DNA of 64,000 bases from an uncultured bacterium (lineage in GTDB: Bacteria > Planctomycetota > UBA1135 > GCA-002686595): assembly GCA_937905825.1 (NCBI GenBank), contig CALCXM010000028.1, forward strand, positions 1 through 64,000, given 5' to 3'. The position numbers and the translations under genes are program-made. The notes under the pieces are model-generated. The model made no database searches and was not told the DNA's origin. It saw nothing but the letters and a program-made list of their open reading frames with translations. Positions 56,397-64,000 of this stretch are shown one piece after another. Position 1 is the stretch's first letter; the number at the start of each line of letters is the position of its first letter.

Positions 56397-58277
56397 ATGT
56401 CCAAGAACAGAGACAAGAAGCACGCTGCTCACAAGGCCGGCGCAGCCGCCCACACCCAGGAAGTGATTGAGTCCACAGCAGGACTCCACGAGCAGCACCT
56501 GGTGGAGGCCCCCAAGGGCACCAGCAAGGCCCGCTTCTTGTTCAACTTCATCCTGGTGGTGTTCCTCCTGCTGATCTTCTCGATCACGGGTCCGATGATG
56601 TCCTCTTTGGGCGGCAATCCGAACCCGAACGCGGACAAGGCGTACATGACGTGGAACACTCCGGATGGGAAGCGCCGCAGCTACACCTACGAGCAGTTCC
56701 GTGATCAGAAGCGCGCCATCTCCTACTTGGAAATCGTTCGTCAATCCCTGTTCCTCGGGGAGGGCGACTCGAAAGAAGACATCTTCGCCGCGCGCTTCCT
56801 GATCCTCGAGCAGCTCGCCGAGCGCTCAGGTATCCACGTCAGCGACGAGGAACTGTCCGAGTCGATCACGAACTTCTTTGGCACCCGCGATAACTACCTG
56901 GGTTGGGTCGGCAACATGCGCGGTCTGACCACGAAGGCCTTCGAGAAGGTCTACCGTCGTGGGCTCGCGGTTCGTCGTTATGCGGTCACTGACTTTGTGA
57001 TCTCAACCGAGGTGCTCTCCGAGGACGTCGTCAGCCTGTGGCTCGAGGACGCGAAGGAATTCAACTTTGAGTTCGCCGTGGCCAATGCAGCAGACTTCGA
57101 AGAAGCCGCCCGTGCGGAGCTGATCGACGACGAAGCCCTCGAGGACTACTTCACGGCCTTGCCGCCCTTCGAGAAAACAGCCTTCAACACCGAGCGCAGC
57201 GTGGCCGCCAACCTCGCTTGGTACGACCCGACTGCAGAGCAGGAATACGCATCGCTCTTGGAGCGCTTCCCCGCCCAAGGCGTGGAGACCCCGGAAGCGA
57301 TCGCGGAACGTTACTACACGACCTTCAGCCACATCCGCTTCCTGCGTGATGTTCCCGAAACCGACGAGGAACGCAAGGCAGCCGAGGCTGCCGGCGGGGA
57401 AGACCGCTTCCTCTCCTTCGAAGAGTCGAAGGAGCAAGCCATGCGCGAGGCTCCGGTTTACTACGCCATGATCGAATGGCTCAAGGAACTGGAACTGCGC
57501 GAAGCGTCCGGCGAGGAGTTTAGCTTCGAGGTGGAAGCCGCTGCCATGAACTTGAGCTACGCCAGCGTCGATCCTCGCACGCGCGTGAACTGGACCGACG
57601 GAGAAGAGAGCTGGGCTGGCCGCTACCTGTGGTCCGCCTTGGGCTCCGGTAAGGACGGAGGCTTCGCCACCCGTGTAGCTGTCGAAGAGAAGGCTTTGGT
57701 GATTGCCAACGTCGTCCAAGTCCTTCCCCCGGAACTGCCCCCCTTCGCAGAGATCCGCGACAAGGTCGCCGACAAGTGGGTCAAAGGCAAAGCTCCTGAA
57801 TTGGCCGTTGCCAAGTTGGAAACGGTCCGCGACGCCTTCGGCACCCGCCCGGAAGGGGACGCCCTGTTCGAAACCACGGCAACCTCGGAAGAGTTCCGCG
57901 CCGCCGTGGAAGCGGCTGGCTTGACCGTCGAAGAACGTGGTTGGGGACGTCAAAACCCCTTGCCCAGCTCCGATCTGAAAGGCGACGCTGAGTTCTACAT
58001 CCGCAGCAAAGGAATGCTCTTCGCGCAGGCCGCGGACACCGTCGTCGCTGCTTCCACCAGCAACGACAAGAAGAAGGCTTACCTCATGCGCTGCATGGGC
58101 GAACGTGCGGGCGACCCATCAACGATGACTCCCGCCGAGGCCTCCAACTACAAGAACCGGGCAACACAAACCCGTGCGAACGAGGTCTACACAAGCACCT
58201 TCGGCAACGACGACTGGTTCCGCACCAAGTTCAAAATCATCCTCGAGAGCGACAAAGAAGAGGAAATCGAGGGCTGA
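56397..58277 (+). CDS. Membrane-anchored SurA/PpiD-like chaperone
   Basis: From ATG 56397 the protein has 626 residues. A basic N-terminal stretch (KNRDKKHAAHKAG) leads to one membrane helix (FLFNFILVVFLLLIFSITG, about 45-63), after which the rest is outside. The order and the helical region (LGEGDSKEDIFAARFLILEQLAERSGIHVSDEELSESITNFF) are those of PpiD/SurA, which help exported proteins fold, but a clear parvulin catalytic signature was not found; a C-terminal PPIC-like strand, FAEIRDKVADKWV, is weak. It sits 154 bases after scpB and may have its own promoter. The gene ends at the repeat element. Confidence 0.75.
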   Translation: MSKNRDKKHAAHKAGAAAHTQEVIESTAGLHEQHLVEAPKGTSKARFLFNFILVVFLLLIFSITGPMMSSLGGNPNPNADKAYMTWNTPDGKRRSYTYEQFRDQKRAISYLEIVRQSLFLGEGDSKEDIFAARFLILEQLAERSGIHVSDEELSESITNFFGTRDNYLGWVGNMRGLTTKAFEKVYRRGLAVRRYAVTDFVISTEVLSEDVVSLWLEDAKEFNFEFAVANAADFEEAARAELIDDEALEDYFTALPPFEKTAFNTERSVAANLAWYDPTAEQEYASLLERFPAQGVETPEAIAERYYTTFSHIRFLRDVPETDEERKAAEAAGGEDRFLSFEESKEQAMREAPVYYAMIEWLKELELREASGEEFSFEVEAAAMNLSYASVDPRTRVNWTDGEESWAGRYLWSALGSGKDGGFATRVAVEEKALVIANVVQVLPPELPPFAEIRDKVADKWVKGKAPELAVAKLETVRDAFGTRPEGDALFETTATSEEFRAAVEAAGLTVEERGWGRQNPLPSSDLKGDAEFYIRSKGMLFAQAADTVVAASTSNDKKKAYLMRCMGERAGDPSTMTPAEASNYKNRATQTRANEVYTSTFGNDDWFRTKFKIILESDKEEEIEG

Positions 58278-58284
58278 TCCATTC

Positions 58285-58567
58285 CATACGGTATCGCACA
58301 CCACGCAGAAGCCCACTTCCGAAGAGTGCCGCATCATCCCCGTTGAATTGGCCGAAAGCCCCGTTGATCGTGATTGATGCGGCATTCTCTCATACGGTAT
58401 CGCACACCACGCAGAAGCCCACTTCCGAAGAGTGCCGCATCAGCCCCGCGCAATCGCCCGGAAGCCCCCGTTGATCGTGCTTGATGCGGCACTCTTACGT
58501 AGCGCTCTTCCGAGTGGTGTGCGATACCGTACGGAAGCGGGCTTCTGCGTGGTGTGCGATACCGTAT
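58285..58567. repeat. 283-bp element of direct and inverted repeats
   Basis: Two 106-bp direct repeats occupy 58285-58390 and 58391-58496. Within each, AGAGTGCCGCATCA pairs with a downstream TGATGCGGCACTCT (perfect in the second copy, one mismatch in the first). The ends form a perfect 29-bp inverted repeat: 58286-58314 against 58539-58567. A further copy of the first part of the end sequence lies inverted at 58513-58531, so the 18-bp motif TACGGTATCGCACACCAC occurs four times in all, two in each orientation. No target-site duplication or ORF was found. Confidence 0.92.
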
Positions 58568-58580
58568 AGAAGCTCGCCGT

Positions 58581-60755
58581 TTAGTAGGCGGGTCCCGCCA
58601 GAGCTCTGAACCAGTAGCGCGTGCTCGCGACCACGACGGCGGCGCCTGTGGTGGTGTTGATGGCGATCAGCTCTCCGCTGCCGCCCACGTTTCCCGAGTT
58701 GGTTCCGTAGAGGGTGTTCGTTCCCAAATCGAAGGCTAGGCCTTCGACGCCGCCGAAGCCGAAGAGGCCGACCGGGGTGGCGACGCCGCTGGTGGTGCTG
58801 ATGGTGAGCAGTTGATCGCCGACGGCATCCGCTCCGTAGAGCGTGTTTGTGTTCCCATCAAAGGCCAGCCCGGTGACGAAGTAGTTGCCTAGGGGTTGAA
58901 GGCCGGAAGTGCTGGCCGCTCCCGTGGAGGTGTCAATGCGCACCAGTCGCTTGCTGGAGATATCCACTCCGTACAAGGTGTTTGAGTTGGGGTCGAAGGC
59001 CAAGGCGCCGATGCCCAAGTAGCCGAGGCTGCCCACCGCGCTGGCTTCCCCAGTCACCGGGTCGATTCTCAAGAGCTGATCCGCGATGCCATTGTCCGTG
59101 GCCCAAACGGTGCCCGTGTTCGGGTCCCGCGCGAGGCCTGCGATCGAGACGCTTCCCAGGCATCCGACGGAGCGGTCCGCGCCGCCGCTCGTGGAGACTT
59201 CGATCAGCTGTCCGTTCTGTCCCCAAAGCGTGCCCGTGTTGCGGTCGAAGGCCAGGCCTCGCACCCCGTAGAAACCCGTGGCCCCCAGGGCGCTCCCGGC
59301 GCCCGTGGAGGTGTTGATCGAGATCAAGTCTCGGGCAGTGGAGTCCATGGAGTAGAGCGTGTTGGTGATCGGATCGAAAGCGAGCCCGCGCGCGTTGCCA
59401 AAGCCCAGGGCGCCGATCGAGGTGGCCGCTCCCGTCGCCGTGTTGATCTGCAGCAGCACGTCAGCGACGCTGTCCAGCCCGTACAAAGTGTTCGTGTTCT
59501 CATCGAAGGCGAGTCCCGCCGGGAATCCAAATCCGAGGGGCCCGATCAGGTTGCCGGCGCCCGTGCTCTGGTTGATAACGATCAAGCTATCCGTCACGGT
59601 GTCCGTGCCATACAGGGTGCCGGTGTTCGGGTCGAAGGCGAGTCCCTCAACGGAAGCGAATCCAACCTCCCCGAGACGTGTTGCTTGCCCCGTGCTGCGA
59701 TCGATGACGAGCAAACGATCGGCGTACTTGTCGACGGTGTACAAACTGTTCGTGAGCGGATCAAAGGCCAGGTCGCTGACTCCATTGAAACCGAAGGACA
59801 TCACGTCCGTCTCCACGCGCGTCACCGGATGAATCGTGAGCAGTTGCGCGTTCGTGCTCTCCGCCGCCAGGATCTTGTTGTTGATCGGATCGAAGGCCAG
59901 GCCATCGGGCCGGCAGGTCAGAATGCCAAAGGAGGTGGAGCTGCCCGTGTGCTTGTTGATCTTGATGATTTGACCGGTCGCGCTGCGGGCGGCCCACAGG
60001 ATGTTCGTGGCGGGATCGATCGTCAGGGAGGTAAAGAGTTGAAAGCCGTACTGACCGATTTGCGTCCCCGCTCCCGTCGCTTGATCGAAGAACACCAGGC
60101 TCGCGGCGTTGATGCCATAGAGCCGGTCGCTCTGCGGATCGTAGGCCAGCCCGTAGACCGATCCCATTCCCGTTGCGCCCACCCGCGTGCCGTACCCGGT
60201 GCTGGTGTTGATGCGAATCAAGGAGTGCGGCGGGCCGTTGTCGACTCCGTACAACACGTTGGATTGGGAGTCCCAGGCGAGGCCTTCGATGTCAGCAAAG
60301 CCGGTGGCGCCGATCACCTCGGTCTCTTGCGTGACGGGATTGATGCGGACAAGCTCGTCCGTCGCCGCGTCGATGCCATAGAGCGTCTGAGCGTTGCGCC
60401 GGGCGAGGGCCGTCAAGTCGCGCGCGCCCGCGATGCCGTGACCCGAAAGGCGTTGCGGGCTGCCATTCACCAAGCTCGTTTCGATCAGCAGGGATCCCTC
60501 GGACCCGAGCAGAAACGGGCCCATGTGAGAGAGAGTGGTGAGCACGGGCGGGTTCGGCGCTGGGGGCAGGGGCCCCACAGGCGCAGGGCCTTGGAGCGGA
60601 CTAGACCCAACCGCTTGTGGCGCGCGCAGCCCCCGGGGCGCGGCCCAAGCGCTCGCCCCGAGCAGCATTGCCGCCGCGAGGATCCACATCCCACGGACTT
60701 CACCCAAGACTTGCCCTGACCCACGCTTCCAACGGAATTCTGATGTGCACTTCAT
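58581..60755 (-). CDS. Secreted repeat beta-propeller protein
   Basis: The 724-residue protein consists almost wholly of about fourteen repeats of 42-45 residues with the pattern GLAFDPxTNTLYGxDxxxDxLLxINxxTGAxxxIGxLGF (for example GLAFDENTNTLYGLDSVADVL and GLAFDPITNTLYSMDST). They recall YncE/NHL-type propeller blades, possibly two joined propellers. The N terminus has a signal peptide whose start is uncertain: ATG 60755 gives a basic extension, while ATG 60689 (MWILAAAMLLGASAWA) is the usual size. It is exported and probably binds ligands or surfaces. It is convergent with the repeat element and is separated from btuF by 91 bases. Confidence 0.85.
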   Translation of the reverse strand: MKCTSEFRWKRGSGQVLGEVRGMWILAAAMLLGASAWAAPRGLRAPQAVGSSPLQGPAPVGPLPPAPNPPVLTTLSHMGPFLLGSEGSLLIETSLVNGSPQRLSGHGIAGARDLTALARRNAQTLYGIDAATDELVRINPVTQETEVIGATGFADIEGLAWDSQSNVLYGVDNGPPHSLIRINTSTGYGTRVGATGMGSVYGLAYDPQSDRLYGINAASLVFFDQATGAGTQIGQYGFQLFTSLTIDPATNILWAARSATGQIIKINKHTGSSTSFGILTCRPDGLAFDPINNKILAAESTNAQLLTIHPVTRVETDVMSFGFNGVSDLAFDPLTNSLYTVDKYADRLLVIDRSTGQATRLGEVGFASVEGLAFDPNTGTLYGTDTVTDSLIVINQSTGAGNLIGPLGFGFPAGLAFDENTNTLYGLDSVADVLLQINTATGAATSIGALGFGNARGLAFDPITNTLYSMDSTARDLISINTSTGAGSALGATGFYGVRGLAFDRNTGTLWGQNGQLIEVSTSGGADRSVGCLGSVSIAGLARDPNTGTVWATDNGIADQLLRIDPVTGEASAVGSLGYLGIGALAFDPNSNTLYGVDISSKRLVRIDTSTGAASTSGLQPLGNYFVTGLAFDGNTNTLYGADAVGDQLLTISTTSGVATPVGLFGFGGVEGLAFDLGTNTLYGTNSGNVGGSGELIAINTTTGAAVVVASTRYWFRALAGPAY

Positions 60756-60815
60756 GGGGGTCCAGCCGCGAAGTACGGGGCGAACACGTCAACCGAATGT
60801 GAAGTTTCTCACAAC

Positions 60816-60837
60816 CTTCCCCGCTGGTCCGGGGAAG
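60816..60837 (-). terminator. Hairpin downstream of btuF
   Basis: CTTCCCCG (60816-60823) pairs perfectly with CGGGGAAG (60830-60837), eight bp with a six-base loop, about ten bases beyond the btuF stop. On the minus strand GTTGTGAGAAAC follows, so the T tract is weak. Confidence 0.5.
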
Positions 60838-60846
60838 TCGCGGAGT

Positions 60847-61860
60847 TCACTGGGCGCTTTCGAGAGCGTCGGCCTGCTCGGCGATGCTCTCCGCAGCCTT
60901 CAGCATCTGGTGCGAAGCTGTTGAGTACAGAGCTTCGGGCAAGCGCAGGAAACGCTTCTCACGAACAGCACGCAGGCCCGCAAGCAGGGGCTCTTCGGTC
61001 AAGATGGCTTGCGCGCTGGAGCCGGTGGTCGCACTCGACATGGAGATCAGGAAGAAGTCCGGATCGATGGCGAGGATCTGCTCAAAGTCGATGTTGGGGT
61101 GCCCATCCAAGCCAGCCTCCGACGCGGCGTTGCGCATGCCCGCCAGTTCGATCATGACGTGCCAGGTGCTGCCCACTCCCGCGGTGGATCCGCCGGAGCC
61201 ATAGTTGCCGTAGGGCAAGACGCGCAGGCCCGTGCGTGCAGCGGGGGCTTGCAAGGCCTTGGCCCTGGTCTGCAATCCGGCGATGAACGCGTCGCCGCGC
61301 GGGGACTCCCCGAGGATGCGTGCCACGCAGCGAATCGACGCGAGTTGATCCTTCCAGGTGCTGACCACGGGCATCACGATCACGGGCAAGCCGTGCTCGA
61401 TGATCCGATCGATGGTGGAACCCTGTTGGTAGGACTGCACCAAGATCAGGTCGGGGTTGGCGGCGATGACCGGCTCTGCCTCGAACTTGGCCAGTTGCGG
61501 AACGCTTTCCCAGGGACCGGGGTCCACGCTCAGGTGCGAGTAGGCGAAAGCGGTGGAGGGCAGGGCCGCCATGCGACTTGGATCGATCAGCTCGATGGCG
61601 ATTTCAAGCAGGCTCGCGTTGCCCGTCAGCACGCGCTGGGGGGCCGCCTCGAGCAGCACCGTGGTCCCCGTGTAGCTCTTGACCTTCGCGGGGAAGCCCG
61701 ACTCCGGGGTGACCGTGGGCAGAGCGCTCTTCACTGAGCCCACGGAGGCTGCCTGGGCCTTGGCCAGGGAGGAATCGGGATCCGGGCCGCAACTCGCCAG
61801 GGGCAAGAGAGCGGCGCAGAGAAGGGCGAGAGGGCCGAGGGCCAGGGGCAGGTCGTTCAT
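60847..61860 (-). CDS. btuF: Substrate-binding lipoprotein of a B12/iron-type ABC transporter, BtuF-like
   Basis: From ATG 61860 the protein has 337 residues and a lipobox (LLPLASC). It has the two lobes of the TroA/BtuF fold: AAPQRVLTGNASLLEIAIELI, AANPDLILVQSYQQGSTIDRI and HPNIDFEQILAIDPDFFLISMSS, ending with EKRFLRLPEALYSTASHQMLKAA. Lipoprotein form and placement next to cobS and a BtuCD-like pair, transcribed divergently, indicate vitamin B12 or corrinoid uptake, though an iron-siderophore role is not excluded. The frame continues upstream to 62529 but that part overlaps cobS on the other strand and is not real. Confidence 0.8.
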   Translation of the reverse strand: MNDLPLALGPLALLCAALLPLASCGPDPDSSLAKAQAASVGSVKSALPTVTPESGFPAKVKSYTGTTVLLEAAPQRVLTGNASLLEIAIELIDPSRMAALPSTAFAYSHLSVDPGPWESVPQLAKFEAEPVIAANPDLILVQSYQQGSTIDRIIEHGLPVIVMPVVSTWKDQLASIRCVARILGESPRGDAFIAGLQTRAKALQAPAARTGLRVLPYGNYGSGGSTAGVGSTWHVMIELAGMRNAASEAGLDGHPNIDFEQILAIDPDFFLISMSSATTGSSAQAILTEEPLLAGLRAVREKRFLRLPEALYSTASHQMLKAAESIAEQADALESAQ

Positions 61861-62064
61861 TGTGGGCGCAGGGTATCCGGGATTTTTGAGACTGCCCGAG
61901 AAAAGGGGAAGCTTCCACAGGGCAAGCGCCGCCAGACATCGCATCCTGGTCCCCCGGCGATCTCGGATCGCCCTTTGCTTCTCCGCAAGCACTCTCCTTC
62001 CTTCCCAAAAACACCCTCCAGTTGACGGGGCGCCACGCGCGGCTCGCCTTCCAGTTCCTGCGCG
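61861..62064. other. Divergent region between btuF and cobS
   Basis: These 204 bases must contain both promoters. I looked for a cobalamin riboswitch on both strands and saw only a very poor match to the B12 box (CGCCGGGGGACCAGG on the minus strand), without the other conserved segments. Confidence 0.4.
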
Positions 62065-62811
62065 ATGAACGGCTTTTTGACCGCCCTCAGTTTCCTGACC
62101 CGCATCCCGGTCAACGGGCCCGCGGGGCGTCCCAGCGAGGATGGATTGCGTCGTTGCTTGATGTGGTTCCCGATGGTCGGGGCTTGCTTGGGGCTGATCA
62201 CCGCTCTGGTCTTCATGACGGCGCGCATGGGCTTTCCGCCGCTCATCGCCGCGGGCCTGGCTCTGCTCGTCGAGCTGCGACTCAGCGGCGCCATGCACGA
62301 GGATGCATTGGGGGATTCGAGCGACGCTTTCGGCGGCGGTTGGAAGCGCGAGGACGTGCTGCGCATCATGAAGGACTCGCGCCTCGGAACCTATGGGGTC
62401 AGCGCGTTGATCTTCGGCATCGGACTGCGATGGGTGGGCATCACCTACCTTGGCGACGACCTGGCGCCCTTCGCCATCGTGGGAGCGGCGGCCCTCGCGC
62501 GCCTTTTGGTAGTGGTGCACCTTCATCAAATTCCAGCGGCTTCCGGGCGCGGCGGGCTGTCGGACACTTGGCCTGCGGGCTCCGACTTACCGGTGAAGCA
62601 GGCAGCGATTTTGACCTTGCCCGCGTGCCTGCCCATTCTTGTGCTGGCGCCCGTTCGAACTCTGGTGGCCATGGGCCTATGCTGGTCGGCCCATGTGGTT
62701 TGGGGGCGTTACGTGCAAAAACGCATCGGCGGCCGCACAGGGGACACGGTCGGAGCCTTAGCTTTTGCCGCCCAACTGATCATCACTCTGTGTCTCGTTT
62801 ACCGCGCCTAA
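62065..62811 (+). CDS. cobS: Adenosylcobinamide-GDP ribazoletransferase
   Basis: CobS joins adenosylcobinamide-GDP with alpha-ribazole in the last part of cobalamin synthesis, in the membrane. The 248-residue protein has the family start FLTALSFLTRIPV, the substrate signature SGAMHEDALGDSSDAFGGGWKREDVLRIMKDSRLGTYG and ends with GALAFAAQLIITLCLVY. Six or so hydrophobic segments are visible. The Asp/Glu-rich HEDALGDSSDA block binds metal, as in CobS. The pathway genes cobU, cobT and cobC are not in the window, so the cell probably salvages corrinoids. The BtuC-like gene follows after 7 bases on the same strand. Confidence 0.93.
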   Translation: MNGFLTALSFLTRIPVNGPAGRPSEDGLRRCLMWFPMVGACLGLITALVFMTARMGFPPLIAAGLALLVELRLSGAMHEDALGDSSDAFGGGWKREDVLRIMKDSRLGTYGVSALIFGIGLRWVGITYLGDDLAPFAIVGAAALARLLVVVHLHQIPAASGRGGLSDTWPAGSDLPVKQAAILTLPACLPILVLAPVRTLVAMGLCWSAHVVWGRYVQKRIGGRTGDTVGALAFAAQLIITLCLVYRA

Positions 62812-62818
62812 GACTCTC

Positions 62819-63892
62819 GTGACCCGCGCCCGTACCAAAACTGCCCCGCTCGTCGTGCTCTTGCTCGTCGCGATCCTGGGCTTGTCCTTTGCTTCGCTTT
62901 TGCATGGGAGCACGGACATCCTCGGACCAGAGGAAGTCCTGCGCGGTGTGTTGAGTTGGGTGGGGTTGGATGAGCCTTTGGACAAGGGCCTGCAAGGGGT
63001 GCTGTTGTTGCGCGGGCGTCGCACGTTGGTGGCCCTGGGGGTCGGTGCTTCCCTCGCGTTCGCCGGAGCGTTATTGCAAGGACTCTTCCGCAATCCGTTG
63101 GCGTCGCCTTCCGTGCTCGGCATCAGCACCGGCGCAAGTGTCGGTGCTTCCATCGCAATCCTAGCGGTCGGTGGTTACGGCTTGCCCATGGTGGTCGAAC
63201 GGGCCGTAGAAGTGGCGCCGTTCTTGGTGATGGTCTTCGCGTTCCTCGGTGCGCTGTTCACGACCTTGGTGGTGAGCGCTCTTGGAACGCGCGGTGGCCG
63301 CTTGTCCGTGCCGACCTTGTTGCTAGCGGGTATCGCCATGAACACTTGCCTAGGGGGGGTCTTGGCGGGCATTCAAGCCTTCGCGCTCTCCGACAACTTG
63401 GAGATGGCGAAGGCCCTGATGAGTTGGACCTTTGGTTCCTTGACGGATCACTCCGCCGTGCGCGTGGCTGTTGTATGGATCGGACTCTGCACCGGGCTCT
63501 GCGTTTTGCCCTTTGTCAGTCGCGAACTGGATCTATTTGCGGGGGGCGAGGAAGACGCCGCTGCCCTCGGCGTGAACGTGGGGCGCACGAAACTGTTGGT
63601 GCTGGGCGCGGCCTCCCTCGTGACCGGCACCGCCGTGGCCGTCGCAGGACAAATTGCGTTCCTAGGCTTGGTCGTGCCGCACGTCTTGCGCATCTTCGTC
63701 GGGTCCTCGCACTTGCGCATATTGCCCCTGTCGCTATTAGCCGGTGCGACCTTCTTGTTAGGTGCGGACCTATTGCAACGGCTGATCCTGGGCACGGCCT
63801 ACTTAGGACCGGGGGTTTTGATGTCCCTGATTGGCGGGCCCTTCTTCCTGTTCCTATTGGTGCGCTCGCGCAAGGAGTTGCGCACGTGGTGA
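62819..63892 (+). CDS. btuC: ABC transporter permease, BtuC/FecCD family
   Basis: The 357-residue permease (GTG start) has about ten membrane segments and the family blocks RRTLVALGVGASLAFAGALLQGLFRNPLASPSVLGIS, then WTFGSLTD and the late AGQIAFLGLVVPHVLRIFVGSSH. These are the BtuC/FecCD hallmarks; each protein pairs with another copy and an ATPase. The adjacent btuF, cobS and ATPase genes point to a corrinoid or B12 substrate, although iron-siderophore importers are related. The next gene starts within its last codon (GTGA). Confidence 0.9.
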   Translation: MTRARTKTAPLVVLLLVAILGLSFASLLHGSTDILGPEEVLRGVLSWVGLDEPLDKGLQGVLLLRGRRTLVALGVGASLAFAGALLQGLFRNPLASPSVLGISTGASVGASIAILAVGGYGLPMVVERAVEVAPFLVMVFAFLGALFTTLVVSALGTRGGRLSVPTLLLAGIAMNTCLGGVLAGIQAFALSDNLEMAKALMSWTFGSLTDHSAVRVAVVWIGLCTGLCVLPFVSRELDLFAGGEEDAAALGVNVGRTKLLVLGAASLVTGTAVAVAGQIAFLGLVVPHVLRIFVGSSHLRILPLSLLAGATFLLGADLLQRLILGTAYLGPGVLMSLIGGPFFLFLLVRSRKELRTW

Positions 63893-64000
63893 TCCCGATC
63901 GAAGCACGCGACCTGGCCTTTGCCTACGAAGCTGGCGGAGCCTTGGACTTGGACGGTGTGAGCCTGGAAGTGCAAGCGGGGGAGTTCCTCGCTGTGCTCG
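63889..64000 (+). CDS. btuD: ABC transporter ATP-binding protein, BtuD-like (cut by window end)
   Basis: Only 37 codons are visible from GTG 63889: VIPIEARDLAFAYEAGGA and LDLDGVSLEVQAGEFLAVL. That is the canonical start of ABC ATPases, where the beta strand is followed by the Walker A loop, which would begin with the next residues outside the window. The GTGA overlap with btuC and operon position make a BtuD-type ATPase very likely. Whether the gene is complete cannot be judged. Confidence 0.85.
   Translation, partial: MIPIEARDLAFAYEAGGALDLDGVSLEVQAGEFLAVL

Noticed and set aside
58285..58567. CRISPR array
   Set aside because: The repeats are two long direct copies with internal palindromes, not short repeats with unique equal-length spacers, and there are no cas genes.
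61861..62064. Cobalamin riboswitch upstream of btuF or cobS
   Set aside because: Only a poor B12-box-like string exists and the conserved GGGAA and GCCACTG-type segments are missing.
61861..62529. Extension of the BtuF-like frame across cobS
   Set aside because: Antisense to cobS; the lipoprotein signal at 61860 marks the real start.

Overview
The window looks like a high-GC bacterial chromosome, most probably from the phylum Planctomycetota. The evidence is indirect: three EutN/CcmL-type shell proteins next to a class II aldolase, many secreted proteins with carboxypeptidase-regulatory-like repeats, FG-GAP or propeller repeats, an ECF sigma factor coupled to a FecR-like membrane protein, a long pseudopilin operon, and a C-terminal surface domain (gene 14474-15256) that I associate with marine planctomycetes. 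No rRNA or tRNA gene was found to settle the taxonomy.

Left edge (1-2887): a compact microviridin-type graspetide cluster. Two short precursor genes carry the leader motif PFFARFLE and the core motif TMKxPSDxDE. They are followed by a strong hairpin and two translationally coupled ATP-grasp ligases that resemble MvdC (lactam forming) and MvdD (lactone forming). The second precursor is only 57 residues long.

3027-15256: a SprT-like metallopeptidase, a repeat-rich secreted protein, a MerR regulator with a cysteine cluster and a palindromic operator, glucose-6-phosphate isomerase, a tandem universal stress protein, two small membrane proteins, a methyltransferase, an FG-GAP protein with a beta-lactamase-fold hydrolase, and an exported surface protein. 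15284-27096: a sensor histidine kinase; a minus-strand run of VOC/zinc-ribbon protein, class II aldolase, three BMC-P shell genes and a SurA-like protein; an ECF sigma factor with a FecR/carboxypeptidase-regulatory membrane protein; a TPR protein; and a MATE transporter.

27097-36721: a lower-GC, gene-poor stretch ending in a candidate small RNA with a strong terminator, a ClpB-D2-like AAA+ ATPase, a divergent operon (Ser/Thr kinase, YkgJ-like cysteine-cluster protein, peptidase-MA-like protein), a hairpin-rich intergenic region after radC, a 19-bp tandem repeat running into a small gene, and rsmE.

36722-58277: one long plus-strand array. It encodes an FHA membrane protein, a PilM-PilN fusion, a PilO-like protein, a TPR/lectin-like protein and five prepilin-type proteins (GspG, H, K, J and I-like; the GspK-like protein is 1769 residues). 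These are followed by a secreted zinc-ribbon protein, a lipoprotein PPIase, ScpB and a PpiD-like anchored chaperone. Most junctions overlap by 1-4 bases, so this is probably one transcription unit building a type II secretion or pilus-like machine. It ends at a 283-bp element of nested direct and inverted repeats. 58581-64000: a secreted repeat beta-propeller protein and a vitamin B12 cluster (BtuF-like lipoprotein, CobS, BtuC-like permease and the start of a BtuD-like ATPase, cut by the window edge).

The best candidates for new biology are the graspetide cluster, the hexamer-less BMC-P/aldolase set, the small RNA at 28292-28407, the structured region 34618-35075, and the very large GspK-like pseudopilin.
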